Shown one piece after another: positions 25,026-35,130 of a DNA stretch of 64,000 nt; the first letter of the stretch is position 1, and every line of letters starts with the position of its first letter. This stretch comes from Coriobacteriaceae bacterium (GTDB lineage: Bacteria; Actinomycetota; Coriobacteriia; Coriobacteriales; Coriobacteriaceae). The notes beneath the pieces were generated by a model, which ran no database searches, had not been told where the DNA came from, and saw only the letters and a list, made by a program, of their open reading frames with translations. The stretch lies in NCBI GenBank assembly GCA_025992855.1, contig DAJPGB010000001.1:806001-870000 (forward strand), written 5' to 3'. A program made the translations under genes and the position numbers.

Positions 25026-27753
25026 GAATCTCGATCTCCTCAGCGGGCAGGGTAAAACGGAAGACGGCCCCATGGGGGTGGTTGTCGCGAACTTCGATGA
25101 CGCCGCCATGCGCCTCCACGATGGAGCGGCAGAGCGACAGCCCAAGGCCGATGCTTCGACGCGAATCCACGGGCCGCGTATTGCCTGAGGTAAAGAAGCG
25201 CTCAAAGATATGAGGCTTGTCGCAGTCTGCCACACCCGGCCCATCGTCTGCGACGTCCACCACGACGAACGCACCCTCGCGACGCGCGCTGATGGTGACA
25301 GTCGAGTCCTCGGGCGTGTACTTGAAGGCGTTCATGATGAGATTCGTAAGCACCTGCATGATGAGATGGACGTCGATGCGTACCAGCAGGATGTCGTCAG
25401 TGTGCTCGATGGTGACGGCACGTCCATGCGATGCTTGGGCGACATGGCTGAGGGCGGCCTCGATGACTTCGTCGATGAGCTCGGATGTTAAGTTGAGGCG
25501 AATGGTGCCGTCCTCGACGCGTGTGATGGCGAGGAGGTTCTCCACGGTATCGATAAGCCAGAGGGAGTCGTCGTAGATGGCATCGGCAAGATCGCAGCGT
25601 TGTTCGAGGCTGAGCTTCTCGTCGCTCTTCCGAAGGATTGCCGCAGATCCGGATATAGCCGTGAGGGGTGTCCTCAAATCGTGGCCGATGGAGCGCAAAA
25701 GGTTGGCGCGCAGCTGCTCGTTTTTCGCCAAGACCGCAGCCTCTTCGCGCTCTTGCGCCGCCCGGTCGCTTTCGAGCGCCAAGGCGCATTCACCTACGAT
25801 AGATAGGACGATCGAATGCTCGAAGGCTTCGATTTCGCGCCCCTCCAGGTCGATGCCGATGACACCGAATACCTTGTCGCCGGTACGAACCGCGAGGTAG
25901 AGACAGCGCGCCTCAGGCAGGGTCCGCGTGCTTGCGCCCGCGCGCTTGTTGTTGGTGTAGGTCCAGGTTGCAACGGCGCGCTCGTAGTCGGTGAACAGCG
26001 ACGCGGATCGGTTTTCGGTGCCAGCGGACTCATAGAGGGTCTTGCCGAGCGTGCCGTGCTCGGCGGTGTAGAAGACCACGTCGAGTTTTAGCAGTTTGAC
26101 GAGTTGGTTCATGGCGACGCGGGCACACTCCTTCGCGCTATGGGCTTGCTGCAAGAGCTGGTTCGTTTCGAGGAGTACGCGCGTTTTGAATGCGTTCTCG
26201 GCGGAGGTACGGGCGTTGTCGGCGATGCGCGCAGTTAACTCGCCGGCGACCATAGCGGTAGCGAACATGATGCCGAACGTGACCAGATAGCTTCGGTCGT
26301 AGCTGGCGAGCGAAAACAGAGGCGTGACGAAGCAGAAGTTGTAAAGCACTACAGAGAGCACGCTCGATACGATCGTGCAGATACGCCCCGTCGTGGTGAC
26401 GGCGGTCAGCAGGGCCGTGAGGATATAGAGGGATATGATGCTGGAATCGGCAAATCCCAGATGGCGGAAAGCCGTGCCGATCGCCGTGGCGACAAGAGAG
26501 AGGGCCAGCGTGCGAAGCACGTTTCGGCTGTTGGGCGGCTGCAGGGCGACCGCGCGGCGGCGTCCTTTGGGCCGGGAGGGCGGAGTCGACTGGTCTGGAA
26601 TGATGTAAATGTCGAGGTTCGGGGCGAATGTTATGAGCTGTTCTACGAGAGATTTGCGGCCGAAGAGGGCCTGACGGACGCTGCTGCGCTCGCCCGTGCG
26701 CCCCATGACGATCTTCGAAATACCCGACAGGCGCGCGAACTCGGAGATCTGAAACGCGATGTCGTCACCATAGACGGTTTCCATATGTGCTCCGAGCTGC
26801 TCGGCTAGGGCGATATTGGCTGCAAGCTTGGCGCGCTCATCATCGCTCATGGCCTGCGTGCGCGGGCTCTCTACGAACAGGGCGACGAGCTCGCTGCGAA
26901 ACGCTTTCGCCATGCGTGCGGCGGCACGGACGATGCGGGGATTGGTCGGCGCCGGGGAGACACAGACTAAGATACGCTCCCTGGTGTAGTAGTCACGGTT
27001 TCCCAGCACGCGTGCGGCATCTGTGAGGTGGCCGGTGCGATCGGCGCAGCGGCGCAGCGCGATTTCTCGGAGTGCGGTGAGGTTCTCGACGGTAAAAAAA
27101 TGCTGTTGCGCTCGGTCGGCTTGTGCGGGACGGTAGACGAGGCCGGCGCGAAGGCGCTCAAGTAGGTCTTCGGGCTCTATGTCGACGAGCTCGACCTGGT
27201 CGGCATCATCGAAGATACGGTCGGGGATTCGTTCGCTCACGACAACGCCGGTGATGGATGCAACCATGTCGTTTAGGCTCTCGATGTGCTGAACGTTCAC
27301 GGTCGTATAGACGTCGATTCCCGCATGTAGAAGTTCCTCGACGTCTTGATAGCGTTTGTCGTGGCGAGACCCCGGCGCATTCGTATGGGCAAGCTCGTCG
27401 ACAAGGATGAGCTGAGGGGCGCGTTCGATAGCCGTATCTAGATCGAACTCGCTGAGCGCAATGCCGTTGTGCTCGATGAGTTTACAGGGCACGTTCTCAA
27501 GCCCTTGTGCAAGATGGGCAGTTGCCGGACGTTCGTGCGGCTCGATGTATCCCGCGACGACGTCGACACCTCGCCGCTTGGCGGCGTGGGCGGCTTGAAG
27601 CATCGCATAGGTTTTGCCTGCGCCAGCAGCGTAGCCAAAGAAAATCTTGAGGTGTCCCCGGCTGGTTCGAGCGTCATCGGCGGCCTCGTCTTTCTCAATT
27701 GCCTTGAGGATGAGGTCTGGGTTGACGCGAGTGTCCGATGCGTCGCGCTGCAT
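25018..27753 (-). CDS. kdpD: Potassium-sensing histidine kinase KdpD
   Basis: This 911-residue protein has a KdpD N-terminal domain with P-loop FGYAAGAGKTYAML, a universal-stress-protein-like domain, four closely spaced membrane segments (about residues 405-500), a GAF-like region, the phospho-acceptor SIGHDLRTPLTAISG and an ATPase domain (NLIMNAFKYTP, DDGPGV, GLGLSLCRSIVEAHGG). The ATG at 27753 follows AGAAAGG; upstream in-frame starts lack a binding site. It is divergent from kdpFABC. Confidence 0.95.
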   Translation of the reverse strand: MQRDASDTRVNPDLILKAIEKDEAADDARTSRGHLKIFFGYAAGAGKTYAMLQAAHAAKRRGVDVVAGYIEPHERPATAHLAQGLENVPCKLIEHNGIALSEFDLDTAIERAPQLILVDELAHTNAPGSRHDKRYQDVEELLHAGIDVYTTVNVQHIESLNDMVASITGVVVSERIPDRIFDDADQVELVDIEPEDLLERLRAGLVYRPAQADRAQQHFFTVENLTALREIALRRCADRTGHLTDAARVLGNRDYYTRERILVCVSPAPTNPRIVRAAARMAKAFRSELVALFVESPRTQAMSDDERAKLAANIALAEQLGAHMETVYGDDIAFQISEFARLSGISKIVMGRTGERSSVRQALFGRKSLVEQLITFAPNLDIYIIPDQSTPPSRPKGRRRAVALQPPNSRNVLRTLALSLVATAIGTAFRHLGFADSSIISLYILTALLTAVTTTGRICTIVSSVLSVVLYNFCFVTPLFSLASYDRSYLVTFGIMFATAMVAGELTARIADNARTSAENAFKTRVLLETNQLLQQAHSAKECARVAMNQLVKLLKLDVVFYTAEHGTLGKTLYESAGTENRSASLFTDYERAVATWTYTNNKRAGASTRTLPEARCLYLAVRTGDKVFGVIGIDLEGREIEAFEHSIVLSIVGECALALESDRAAQEREEAAVLAKNEQLRANLLRSIGHDLRTPLTAISGSAAILRKSDEKLSLEQRCDLADAIYDDSLWLIDTVENLLAITRVEDGTIRLNLTSELIDEVIEAALSHVAQASHGRAVTIEHTDDILLVRIDVHLIMQVLTNLIMNAFKYTPEDSTVTISARREGAFVVVDVADDGPGVADCDKPHIFERFFTSGNTRPVDSRRSIGLGLSLCRSIVEAHGGVIEVRDNHPHGAVFRFTLPAEEIEIHE

Positions 27754-27864
27754 AGCGTAGCCTTTCTGAAACGTTGTCCATGCGTGCATACGCGGTGAGG
27801 ACGCCACTGTATGCTCGCGAGGTCGAGTATAGGCGCACTGCAGCCGCAATAGTGCTTTCTACCT

Positions 27865-27886
27865 GCATCTTTACGGCATCTTAAGG
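27865..27886 (+). promoter_or_regulatory. Candidate KdpE direct repeat
   Basis: GCATCTTTAC is followed at once by GGCATCTTAAG, an approximate direct repeat with 11-base phasing, as OmpR-family regulators prefer. It lies about 115 bases upstream of kdpF. The remainder of the kdpD-kdpF gap shows a small GTGAG/CTCAC hairpin only. Confidence 0.4.
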
Positions 27887-27997
27887 ACGTGAGCCCCGGC
27901 CCTCACGCCTCTTTAATCCCTAGAAGCGTTTACTGTCCCCAGACGCTTGCGAGAGCAGGCGTCCGAGACATCGGACCGCGCGTGAAAGGGGCGGTAA

Positions 27998-28084
27998 ATG
28001 GACATCCTCATTCCCATCATCGGAGTCGTCTGCATTGGACTCCTTATCTATTACATCTACATTCTGATGAGGAGTGATTCGTAA
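27998..28084 (+). CDS. kdpF: Potassium-transporting ATPase subunit KdpF
   Basis: A 28-residue ORF (start MDILIPIIGVVCIGLLIYYI) is nearly all one membrane helix with a short charged tail. It lies three bases before kdpA, the standard place for kdpF, and has AAGGGG before the ATG. KdpF stabilises the Kdp complex. Length and position make the call despite the tiny size. Confidence 0.85.
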   Translation: MDILIPIIGVVCIGLLIYYIYILMRSDS

Positions 28085-28087
28085 ACT

Positions 28088-29911
28088 ATGGACGCTGCGA
28101 TTCAGTACATCTTGTACTTTGCCGTGCTCGTCGTCCTGGCCGTTCCGCTCGGTCGGTTCATGGCCCATATCATGGATGGTGAGCATACGTTCCTGTCGCC
28201 TGTGATTGCTCCTGTGGAGCGTGGCGTCTATCGTCTGCTTCGCATCGACGCGGCAGAGCAGATGGGGTGTAGGCGCTATCTGGCGAGCGTGCTGGTCTTT
28301 TCGGGGATCGGCCTCGTGGCTCTTGTGGCACTCCAGGCGTTTCAGTCCTTCTTGCCAGGCAATCCCCAGCACCTGCCGGGTGTGTCATGGGACCTGTCGT
28401 TCAATACGGCTGCTTCCTTCATAACCAACACCAACTGGCAGTCCTACTCCGGTGAGACCACCCTGTCCTACCTTGTGCAGTTCATGGGTCTCACCGTGCA
28501 GAACTTCGTTTCCGCCGGCACCGGTATCGCGGTCATGTTCGCGCTGATCCGCGGCTTCCGTCAGGTCAAGGAGCAGGGTCTGGGTTCCTTCTGGGTCGAC
28601 CTCACCCGCACCGTCCTGTATGTGCTCATCCCGCTGAACCTCGTGTTCGGCATCTGCCTGGCTGCCGGTGGCGTCATCTCCAACTTCCAGCCGGCTCAGA
28701 AGGCTGAGCTCGTAGAGCCCGTCGCTGTCCAGCCTAATGCAGACGGCGGCTGGAGCGTCATCGACGGCGCCGAGATCGAGGGCGACACGGTCAAGGTCGA
28801 CGGCAAGGTTGTCGAGGGCGCGCGCGTGGTCACCGAGCAGTTCCTGCCCCAGGGTCCCGCGGCTCCTCAGGTCGCCATCAAGCAGTCCGGCACCAACGGC
28901 GGAGGCTTCTTCGGAGTGAACTCCGCTCATCCGTATGAGAACCCCAGTGCCTTCACCAACATCATCGAGATGACCAGCCTGCTGCTGATCCCGGCCGCCT
29001 GTTGCTTCACCTTCGGTATCGGCGTCAAAAACACCAAGCAGGGCAAGGCCATCTTTGCCGCCATGTTCATCCTGCTGGTGATCTTCGCCGGCATCATCGC
29101 CCTCAACGAGCATGCGGGCACCCCGCAGCTGGCAGATGGCGGCGCGGTCAACATCGAGATGACCGATGGCCAGGCTGGCGGCAACATGGAGGGCAAGGAG
29201 AGCCGCTTCGGTATCGCCTCCTCTTCCACCTGGTCCGCTTTCACGACGGCTGCTTCCAACGGCTCGGTTAACTCCATGCACGACTCCTACACCCCGCTGG
29301 GCGGTTTTGTCCAGATGCTCCAGATGGCTCTGGGCGAGGTCGTCTTCGGCGGCGTGGGCTGCGGCCTGTACGGCATGATCGGCTTCGCCATCCTCACAGT
29401 GTTCATCGCCGGCCTCATGGTCGGACGCACGCCTGAGTTCCTGGGCAAGAAGATCGAGCCGGGCGAGATGCGCTGGGCAGTTGTCCTGTGCCTGGCAACT
29501 CCGTTTGCCATTCTGGTGTGTTCGGCCATCGCCTGCATGGTGCCCGGTCTTGCCGACCAGCTCAACAATGGTGGCGCGCACGGCTTCTCCGAGGTGCTGT
29601 ATGCCTTCACCTCATGCGGCGGCAACAACGGCTCGGCGTTTGCAGGCATGAACTGCAACATTCCCTGGATCAACGTCATGCTCGGCCTCGAGATGCTGTT
29701 CGCCCGCTTCATGCCCATCATCGGTACGCTGGCTATCGCCGGCTCGCTGGCCAAGAAAGGTAAGGTCGCCGAGAGCGCCGGTACCCTGTCTACCACCAAC
29801 GGCATGTTCGTATTCCTGCTCGTGTTCATCGTTCTGCTGATCGGTGCCCTGAGCTTCTTCCCGGCCCTGGCGCTTGGCCCCGTTGCCGAGTTCTTCCAGA
29901 TGATTGCGTAA
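28088..29911 (+). CDS. kdpA: Potassium-transporting ATPase subunit KdpA
   Basis: This 607-residue protein has about ten membrane segments and selectivity-loop regions typical of KdpA, such as NTNWQSYSGE, GTNGGGFFGVNSAHPYENP and TSCGGNNGSAFAG. KdpA forms the K+ channel-like translocation subunit of the high-affinity uptake ATPase. The loop after residue 200 (a run of charged residues, DGGWSVIDGAEIEGDTVKVD) is longer than in E. coli. Confidence 0.97.
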   Translation: MDAAIQYILYFAVLVVLAVPLGRFMAHIMDGEHTFLSPVIAPVERGVYRLLRIDAAEQMGCRRYLASVLVFSGIGLVALVALQAFQSFLPGNPQHLPGVSWDLSFNTAASFITNTNWQSYSGETTLSYLVQFMGLTVQNFVSAGTGIAVMFALIRGFRQVKEQGLGSFWVDLTRTVLYVLIPLNLVFGICLAAGGVISNFQPAQKAELVEPVAVQPNADGGWSVIDGAEIEGDTVKVDGKVVEGARVVTEQFLPQGPAAPQVAIKQSGTNGGGFFGVNSAHPYENPSAFTNIIEMTSLLLIPAACCFTFGIGVKNTKQGKAIFAAMFILLVIFAGIIALNEHAGTPQLADGGAVNIEMTDGQAGGNMEGKESRFGIASSSTWSAFTTAASNGSVNSMHDSYTPLGGFVQMLQMALGEVVFGGVGCGLYGMIGFAILTVFIAGLMVGRTPEFLGKKIEPGEMRWAVVLCLATPFAILVCSAIACMVPGLADQLNNGGAHGFSEVLYAFTSCGGNNGSAFAGMNCNIPWINVMLGLEMLFARFMPIIGTLAIAGSLAKKGKVAESAGTLSTTNGMFVFLLVFIVLLIGALSFFPALALGPVAEFFQMIA

Positions 29912-29927
29912 AGGAGGGCGCAGATTT

Positions 29928-31982
29928 ATGGCTATGCAAAAAGACATGATGGGCCGCGCGGTCCGCGACTCGTTTGCCAAGTTGGATCCTCGCGTCCAGA
30001 TTCAAAACCCGGTCATGTTCCTGGTGTGGCTTTCCGCCGGCATGACCTCCGTCCTGGCCGTCGCTTCCATCTTCGGTGTGCAGGACGCGGGTGTGCCCAC
30101 CTACTATGTGGTCGCCATCGCGGTCATCCTGTGGCTCACAGACCTGTTCTCGAACTTCGCCGAGGCGCTTGCCGAGGGCCGCGGTAAGGCTCAGGCCGAT
30201 TCCCTGCGTGCGGCCAAGAAGGATGTCGAGGCCCATCGCATCGAGTCCGTTGAGGACAAGGAGCACTTCACCGTCGTTTCCGGCACCGAGCTTACGCGCG
30301 GCGACCTGGTGATCGTACGCGCCGGCGAGCAGATTCCCGGCGATGGCGACGTCATCGAGGGCGCTGCCTCCGTTGACGAGTCCGCCATCACCGGCGAGTC
30401 CGCCCCCGTGGTCCGCGAGGCCGGCGGCGACCGCTCTGCCGTTACCGGCGGTACCACGGTGCTATCCGACTGGATCATCGTCAAGATCTCCAGCGAACCC
30501 GGCCAGAGCTTCCTGGACAAGATGATCGCGATGGTCGAGGGTGCCGCGCGCAAGAAGACCCCTAACGAGATCGCTCTGGAGATCTTCCTGGTGGCCCTCT
30601 CTATCGTCTTTATCCTGGTCACGCTGGCCCTGTATTGTTACTCCTGCTTCTCGGCCGGTCTTAACGACATGGTCAACCCCACGGCCGTGACCACGCTCGT
30701 GGCACTGCTCGTGTGCCTGGCTCCCACTACCATCGGCGCCCTTCTGTCCGCCATCGGTATCGCCGGCATGAGCCGTCTGAACGAGGCCAACGTGCTGGCC
30801 ATGTCCGGCCGCGCCATCGAGGCCGCCGGCGACGTCGACATCCTCATGCTCGACAAGACCGGCACCATCACCCTGGGTAACCGCCAAGCCGCCGAGTTCA
30901 TCCCGGTCGACGGCGTCGATCCCGCGGAGCTGGCCGATGCCGCCCAGCTTTCCTCGCTGGCCGACGAGACCCCCGAGGGTCGTTCCATCGTCGTGCTCGC
31001 CAAGGAGCAGTTCGGTCTGCGCGGTCGCACGCTCGAGGATAAGGGTATGGAGTTCATCCCGTTCACCGCGGCAACGCGTATGTCCGGCGTGAACTACGAG
31101 GGCAATGAGATCCGCAAGGGCGCTGCCGATTCCGTGCGCACTTATGTGGAGGCAGCCGGCGGCGTGTTCTCCCAGGAGTGCGACGAGGCCGTCGAGCGCA
31201 TCGCCAAGGCCGGCGGCACCCCGCTGGTCGTGACCAAGAACTGCCGTGTGCTGGGCGTTGTGTACCTTAAGGACATCATCAAGTCCGGCGTTAAGGAGAA
31301 GTTCGCCGACCTGCGCCGCATGGGTATCAAGACCATAATGGTGACGGGCGACAACCCGCTCACCGCCGCGGCAATCGCCGCCGAGGCCGGCGTTGACGAC
31401 TTCCTGGCCGAGGCCACCCCTGAAGGCAAGCTCGAGAAGATCCGCGAGTTCCAGCGTGAGGGGCACCTGGTCGCCATGACCGGTGACGGCACCAACGACG
31501 CGCCCGCTCTGGCCCAGGCCGACGTCGCCGTGGCCATGAACACGGGCACCCAGGCTGCCAAGGAGGCCGGCAACATGGTCGACCTCGACTCCAGCCCTAC
31601 CAAGCTCATCGAGGTCGTGCGTATCGGCAAGCAGCTGCTCATGACCCGCGGTTCGCTCACGACCTTCTCGGTGGCCAACGACATGGCGAAGTACTTCGCT
31701 ATCATCCCGGCCCTGTTTTCGCCGATCTACCCGGGCCTTGGCGCGCTCAACATCCTTGGTCTGGCAAGCCCGCTGTCCGCGGTTCTTTCGGCCATCATCT
31801 ATAACGCGCTCGTTATCGTCGCGCTGATCCCGGCCGCGCTGAAGGGCGTTAAGTACCGCGAGGTCCCGTCCGGACAGCTGCTGACCCACAACCTGCTCGT
31901 GTGGGGTCTGGGCGGCATCGTTGCCCCGTTCGTATTCATCAAGCTCATCGACATGCTGCTCGCGTTCTGCGGCATTATGTAA
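29928..31982 (+). CDS. kdpB: Potassium-transporting ATPase ATP-binding subunit KdpB
   Basis: This 684-residue P-type ATPase has the phosphorylation motif MLDKTGTITLGN, actuator motif TGESAPV, hinge MVTGDNPLTAAAIA and MTGDGTNDAPALAQADV. KdpB hydrolyses ATP to energise K+ uptake through KdpA. The ATG at 29928 is chosen because AAGGAGGG (29911-29918) precedes it; an in-frame ATG 24 bases earlier lies inside kdpA. Confidence 0.97.
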   Translation: MAMQKDMMGRAVRDSFAKLDPRVQIQNPVMFLVWLSAGMTSVLAVASIFGVQDAGVPTYYVVAIAVILWLTDLFSNFAEALAEGRGKAQADSLRAAKKDVEAHRIESVEDKEHFTVVSGTELTRGDLVIVRAGEQIPGDGDVIEGAASVDESAITGESAPVVREAGGDRSAVTGGTTVLSDWIIVKISSEPGQSFLDKMIAMVEGAARKKTPNEIALEIFLVALSIVFILVTLALYCYSCFSAGLNDMVNPTAVTTLVALLVCLAPTTIGALLSAIGIAGMSRLNEANVLAMSGRAIEAAGDVDILMLDKTGTITLGNRQAAEFIPVDGVDPAELADAAQLSSLADETPEGRSIVVLAKEQFGLRGRTLEDKGMEFIPFTAATRMSGVNYEGNEIRKGAADSVRTYVEAAGGVFSQECDEAVERIAKAGGTPLVVTKNCRVLGVVYLKDIIKSGVKEKFADLRRMGIKTIMVTGDNPLTAAAIAAEAGVDDFLAEATPEGKLEKIREFQREGHLVAMTGDGTNDAPALAQADVAVAMNTGTQAAKEAGNMVDLDSSPTKLIEVVRIGKQLLMTRGSLTTFSVANDMAKYFAIIPALFSPIYPGLGALNILGLASPLSAVLSAIIYNALVIVALIPAALKGVKYREVPSGQLLTHNLLVWGLGGIVAPFVFIKLIDMLLAFCGIM

Positions 31983-31994
31983 GTGGAGGTTTGT

Positions 31995-32585
31995 ATGTTC
32001 AAAGGTGTTGCATCGCGCGCACTGGGCGTGTTCGCGCTGTTTACCGTTGTCTGCGGCCTGGGCTATACGCTCGTCGTGACCGGCATCTCCCAGGTTGCGT
32101 TCCCGTATCAGGCGAACGGTTCGCTCATTACGGTCGACGGCAAGGTTGTGGGTTCCGAGCTCATCGGCCAGAACTTCGATGACGAAGCCCACATGTGGGG
32201 TCGTATCCAGAACGTGTCAATTGTCGAAGGCGAAGATGGCGGGCTCATGGCGTATGGTGCCCCGTCCAATTTGTCCCCGGCGAGTGATGAGTATCGGCAG
32301 CTTGTGGATGCGCGCGTGAAGAAGATCCGCGCCGCCAACCCCGATGCCGATATGGACGCTGTGCCCGTCGACCTGGTGACGTGTTCGGGGTCCGGCCTCG
32401 ACCCGGAGATCTCTCCGGATGCCGCCGAGTACCAGGTCCCGCGCCTTGCCAAGGCCACGGGCAAGAGCGAAGGCGAGGTGCGCGAGATCATCGCCCGGTG
32501 CACCAAGGGCCGATTCCTGGGCGTCTTCGGCGAGCCCACGGTCAACGTGCTCAAGGTGAACCTTATGCTGGACGGCGCGCTGTAG
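31995..32585 (+). CDS. kdpC: Potassium-transporting ATPase subunit KdpC
   Basis: This 196-residue protein has one N-terminal membrane helix (about residues 8-32) and the KdpC stretches GSELIGQNF, SNLSPAS, PVDLVTCSGSGLDPEISP and GEPTVNVLKVNL. KdpC assembles with KdpB and supports ATP binding. GTGGAGG lies before the ATG at 31995. Confidence 0.95.
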   Translation: MFKGVASRALGVFALFTVVCGLGYTLVVTGISQVAFPYQANGSLITVDGKVVGSELIGQNFDDEAHMWGRIQNVSIVEGEDGGLMAYGAPSNLSPASDEYRQLVDARVKKIRAANPDADMDAVPVDLVTCSGSGLDPEISPDAAEYQVPRLAKATGKSEGEVREIIARCTKGRFLGVFGEPTVNVLKVNLMLDGAL

Positions 32586-32648
32586 GTGAGGGAGTGGCGG
32601 ATGAGGGCATGACTGACTACCTGAGCCCTCAATTCCACTCCGCCCATC

Positions 32649-32720
32649 AGTTGCGGTGAAATACGGACTGTTTTGCCTGTCAAAAGCCTCATCTACTCCG
32701 TATTCCACCGCAACTTTTTT
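32649..32720. repeat. Palindromic repeat, family A copy 2
   Basis: AGTTGCGGTGAAATACGGA (32649-32667) pairs with TCCGTATTCCACCGCAACT (32697-32715), followed by TTTTT. It probably terminates the kdp operon. Confidence 0.9.
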
Positions 32721-32833
32721 GTGAGGGTCGGGATTGAAGGTGGGGAGTGCGAGCGAGTGCGAATGCGGCGGATACTGATACGATAGGTACGTTAGCAACT
32801 GCCGCCGAGCGGCTCAAACGAAAGGAAGCCTGT

Positions 32834-34783
32834 ATGGAGTCCTCTGCCTATCCGATGCTCTTTAGCCCCATCAAGGTTGGTACGACCGAGGTTAAGAACC
32901 GTGTCTTTATGCCGCCGGTATCCACTAACCTGGCCGACCATGGCTATGTGACCGACGACCTGGTCGACCACTACCGCGCTCGCGCCAAGGGCGGCGTGGG
33001 CCTCATCATTACCGAGGTTGTGACGGTCGAGCCCACCTATACCTACCTGCCGGGCGACATGTGCTGCTACGACGACACGTTCATTCCCGGTTGGGAAAAG
33101 CTCGCCGCCGCCGTGCACGAGTATGGCTGCAAGATCATGCCGCAGCTCTTCCACCCCGCCTACATGGCCTTTAATATCCCGGGTACGCCGCGCCTGATCG
33201 CTCCGTCCTTCGTGGGCCCGTCCTATGCCCGCGAGGCACCGCGCCCCATTACGGTTGACGAGATCCATGAGCTCACGCACCAGTTTGGCGACGCTGCCGT
33301 GCGCATGCAGAAGGCCGGCGTCGATGGCGTCGAGGTCCATGCGGCGCATGCCCACGGCATGCTCGGCGGCTTCTTGACACCGCTCTACAACAAGCGTACC
33401 GACGAGTACGGCGGCTCGCTCGATGCTCGCATGCGCTTCCTGCTCGAGGTCATCGCCGAGATTCGCGAGCGCTGCGGCAAGGACTTCATCATCGACGTCC
33501 GCATCTCGGGCGATGAGTACACCGATGGCGGCCTGACCCTCAACGACATGATCTATGTCTCGCGTCGCCTGGAGAAGGCCGGCGTCGACATGATCCACGT
33601 GTCGGGCGGCACCACCATCAAACGCGGCTCCGCGATTCCCGCCGCCGGTACCCAGCAGGCCTCGCACGCCGCCTGCTCGCGTGAGATCAAAAAGCACGTG
33701 AACATTCCCGTCGCCACGGTCGGCCGCATCAACGAGGCATGGATTGCCGAGGAGCTGATCGAGGACGGTGCCGCCGACATCTGCATGATGGGTCGCGCCA
33801 ACCTGTGCGATGCCGAGTTCTGCAACAAGGCGGCTGCCGGCAACGCCGACGAGATTCGCCCCTGCATCGGCTGCCTGCGCTGCCTGAACGGCATCATGTT
33901 TGGCAAGCGCATCTCCTGCACCGTTAACCCCGATGTCGAGCGCGACGAGGCCGGTTACGAGCCTACCGCCGAGGCCAAGAACGTGCTCGTTGTGGGCGCC
34001 GGTCCCGCTGGCATGGAGGCGGCATTCATTGCCGCCAAGCGCGGACACAACGTGGTGCTCGTGGACAAGCAGGACGAGCCGGGTGGTGAGATGCGCATCG
34101 CGGCCGTCCCGCCGGCAAAGCAGGAGCTCACCCGCGTGATTAAGTACCAGTATCGTCGTCTGGCCGGGGCCGGCGTGAAGTGCGTCTTTGGTACCGAGCT
34201 TTCGGCCGAGGACATCCAGCGTGACTACGCCGGGTACGAGGTTGTCCTGGCCTATGGCGCCGAGCCCATCGCTCCGGCCTTTATGCAGGGCTTTAAGCAG
34301 GTCATGACGGCTGACGACCTGCTGGGCGGCAATGCCTTCCCGGGCAAGAAGATCGTCATCGTGGGCGGCGGCACCGTCGGCTGCGAGACGGCAGACTACC
34401 TGGCCCCGCTGGTCAACGACCTGTCGCCGGCCAACCGCGACGTCACCGTCATCGAGATGACCAAGACCCTTGCCGCCAACGAAGGTGGCGCCGGTCGCGC
34501 GGTGCTCATCACGCGCATGCTCTCCAAGGGCGTCCACGTGCTGACCGAGGCCAAGGTGACCGAGATCACCGAGGACACCATCAGCTACGAGAAGGACGGC
34601 GAGATCCACACCATCACCGGTGCCGATACGCTGGTGCTCGCTATGGGTTATCGTCCCAACACCAAGCTTGCCGACGACCTGGCAGCTGCTGGCGTTACCA
34701 CCCACGTGCTGGGCGACGCCAACAAGTGCGGCAACATCCGCGACGCCATCGGCGACGGCTACAAAGTGGCCTGCGCCCTCTAG
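32834..34783 (+). CDS. Old Yellow Enzyme / FAD-dependent oxidoreductase (2,4-dienoyl-CoA reductase-like)
   Basis: This 649-residue protein has an N-terminal FMN barrel (NRVFMPPVSTNL, GVDGVEVHAAHAHGMLGGFLTPLYNKRTDEYGGS), a 4Fe-4S motif C-x2-C-x2-C-x11-C near residue 345 (CIGCLRCLNG...C), then FAD and NAD(P) Rossmann domains (VVGAGPAGMEAAF, IVGGGTVGCETADYL). This is the layout of the trimethylamine dehydrogenase/2,4-dienoyl-CoA reductase group. Gut relatives reduce enoates or bile-acid intermediates; the substrate here is unknown. GAAAGGAAG precedes the ATG at 32834. Confidence 0.88.
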   Translation: MESSAYPMLFSPIKVGTTEVKNRVFMPPVSTNLADHGYVTDDLVDHYRARAKGGVGLIITEVVTVEPTYTYLPGDMCCYDDTFIPGWEKLAAAVHEYGCKIMPQLFHPAYMAFNIPGTPRLIAPSFVGPSYAREAPRPITVDEIHELTHQFGDAAVRMQKAGVDGVEVHAAHAHGMLGGFLTPLYNKRTDEYGGSLDARMRFLLEVIAEIRERCGKDFIIDVRISGDEYTDGGLTLNDMIYVSRRLEKAGVDMIHVSGGTTIKRGSAIPAAGTQQASHAACSREIKKHVNIPVATVGRINEAWIAEELIEDGAADICMMGRANLCDAEFCNKAAAGNADEIRPCIGCLRCLNGIMFGKRISCTVNPDVERDEAGYEPTAEAKNVLVVGAGPAGMEAAFIAAKRGHNVVLVDKQDEPGGEMRIAAVPPAKQELTRVIKYQYRRLAGAGVKCVFGTELSAEDIQRDYAGYEVVLAYGAEPIAPAFMQGFKQVMTADDLLGGNAFPGKKIVIVGGGTVGCETADYLAPLVNDLSPANRDVTVIEMTKTLAANEGGAGRAVLITRMLSKGVHVLTEAKVTEITEDTISYEKDGEIHTITGADTLVLAMGYRPNTKLADDLAAAGVTTHVLGDANKCGNIRDAIGDGYKVACAL

Positions 34784-34793
34784 TCAACCCCTT

Positions 34794-34916
34794 GGTGCAT
34801 GGGGGTCAGGTTACTTTGCACCAACCTGGCGCATACAAACCTGGCACCTTTGCACCAATCGACAGATAGGAAATAGCGGCGGCTGCCTTGCGTGTTGGGG
34901 CAGCCGCCGCTTGCGT
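34794..34916. repeat. Dispersed repeat, family C copy 1
   Basis: A GGTGCA-rich stretch leads into TTTGCACCAATCGACAGATAG and a hairpin with arms AGCGGCGGCTGCC and GGGCAGCCGCCGCT. The same order of blocks returns at 39972-40062. It follows the oxidoreductase and may act as its terminator. The rest of this 347-base gap shows only the ribosome binding site of the next gene. Confidence 0.75.
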
Positions 34917-35130
34917 ATGCCGGAGTCGATGACCGTTCGCCCGTGAAAAGCTGCCGTTCACGGAGTGCAACAAAATGGGCAGCGTATTGGCTTCGCCCTT
35001 GCAGATGAAGCAGACATGCACCATGACCTGCGAAGATGTTCCAAACCACATCGAATTGCTCAATCGTTTAAAAACGATGAGGCAATAAACGCGTTCCCTT
35101 GCGGTTAACTGATAGTCGAAAGGAGGCGCC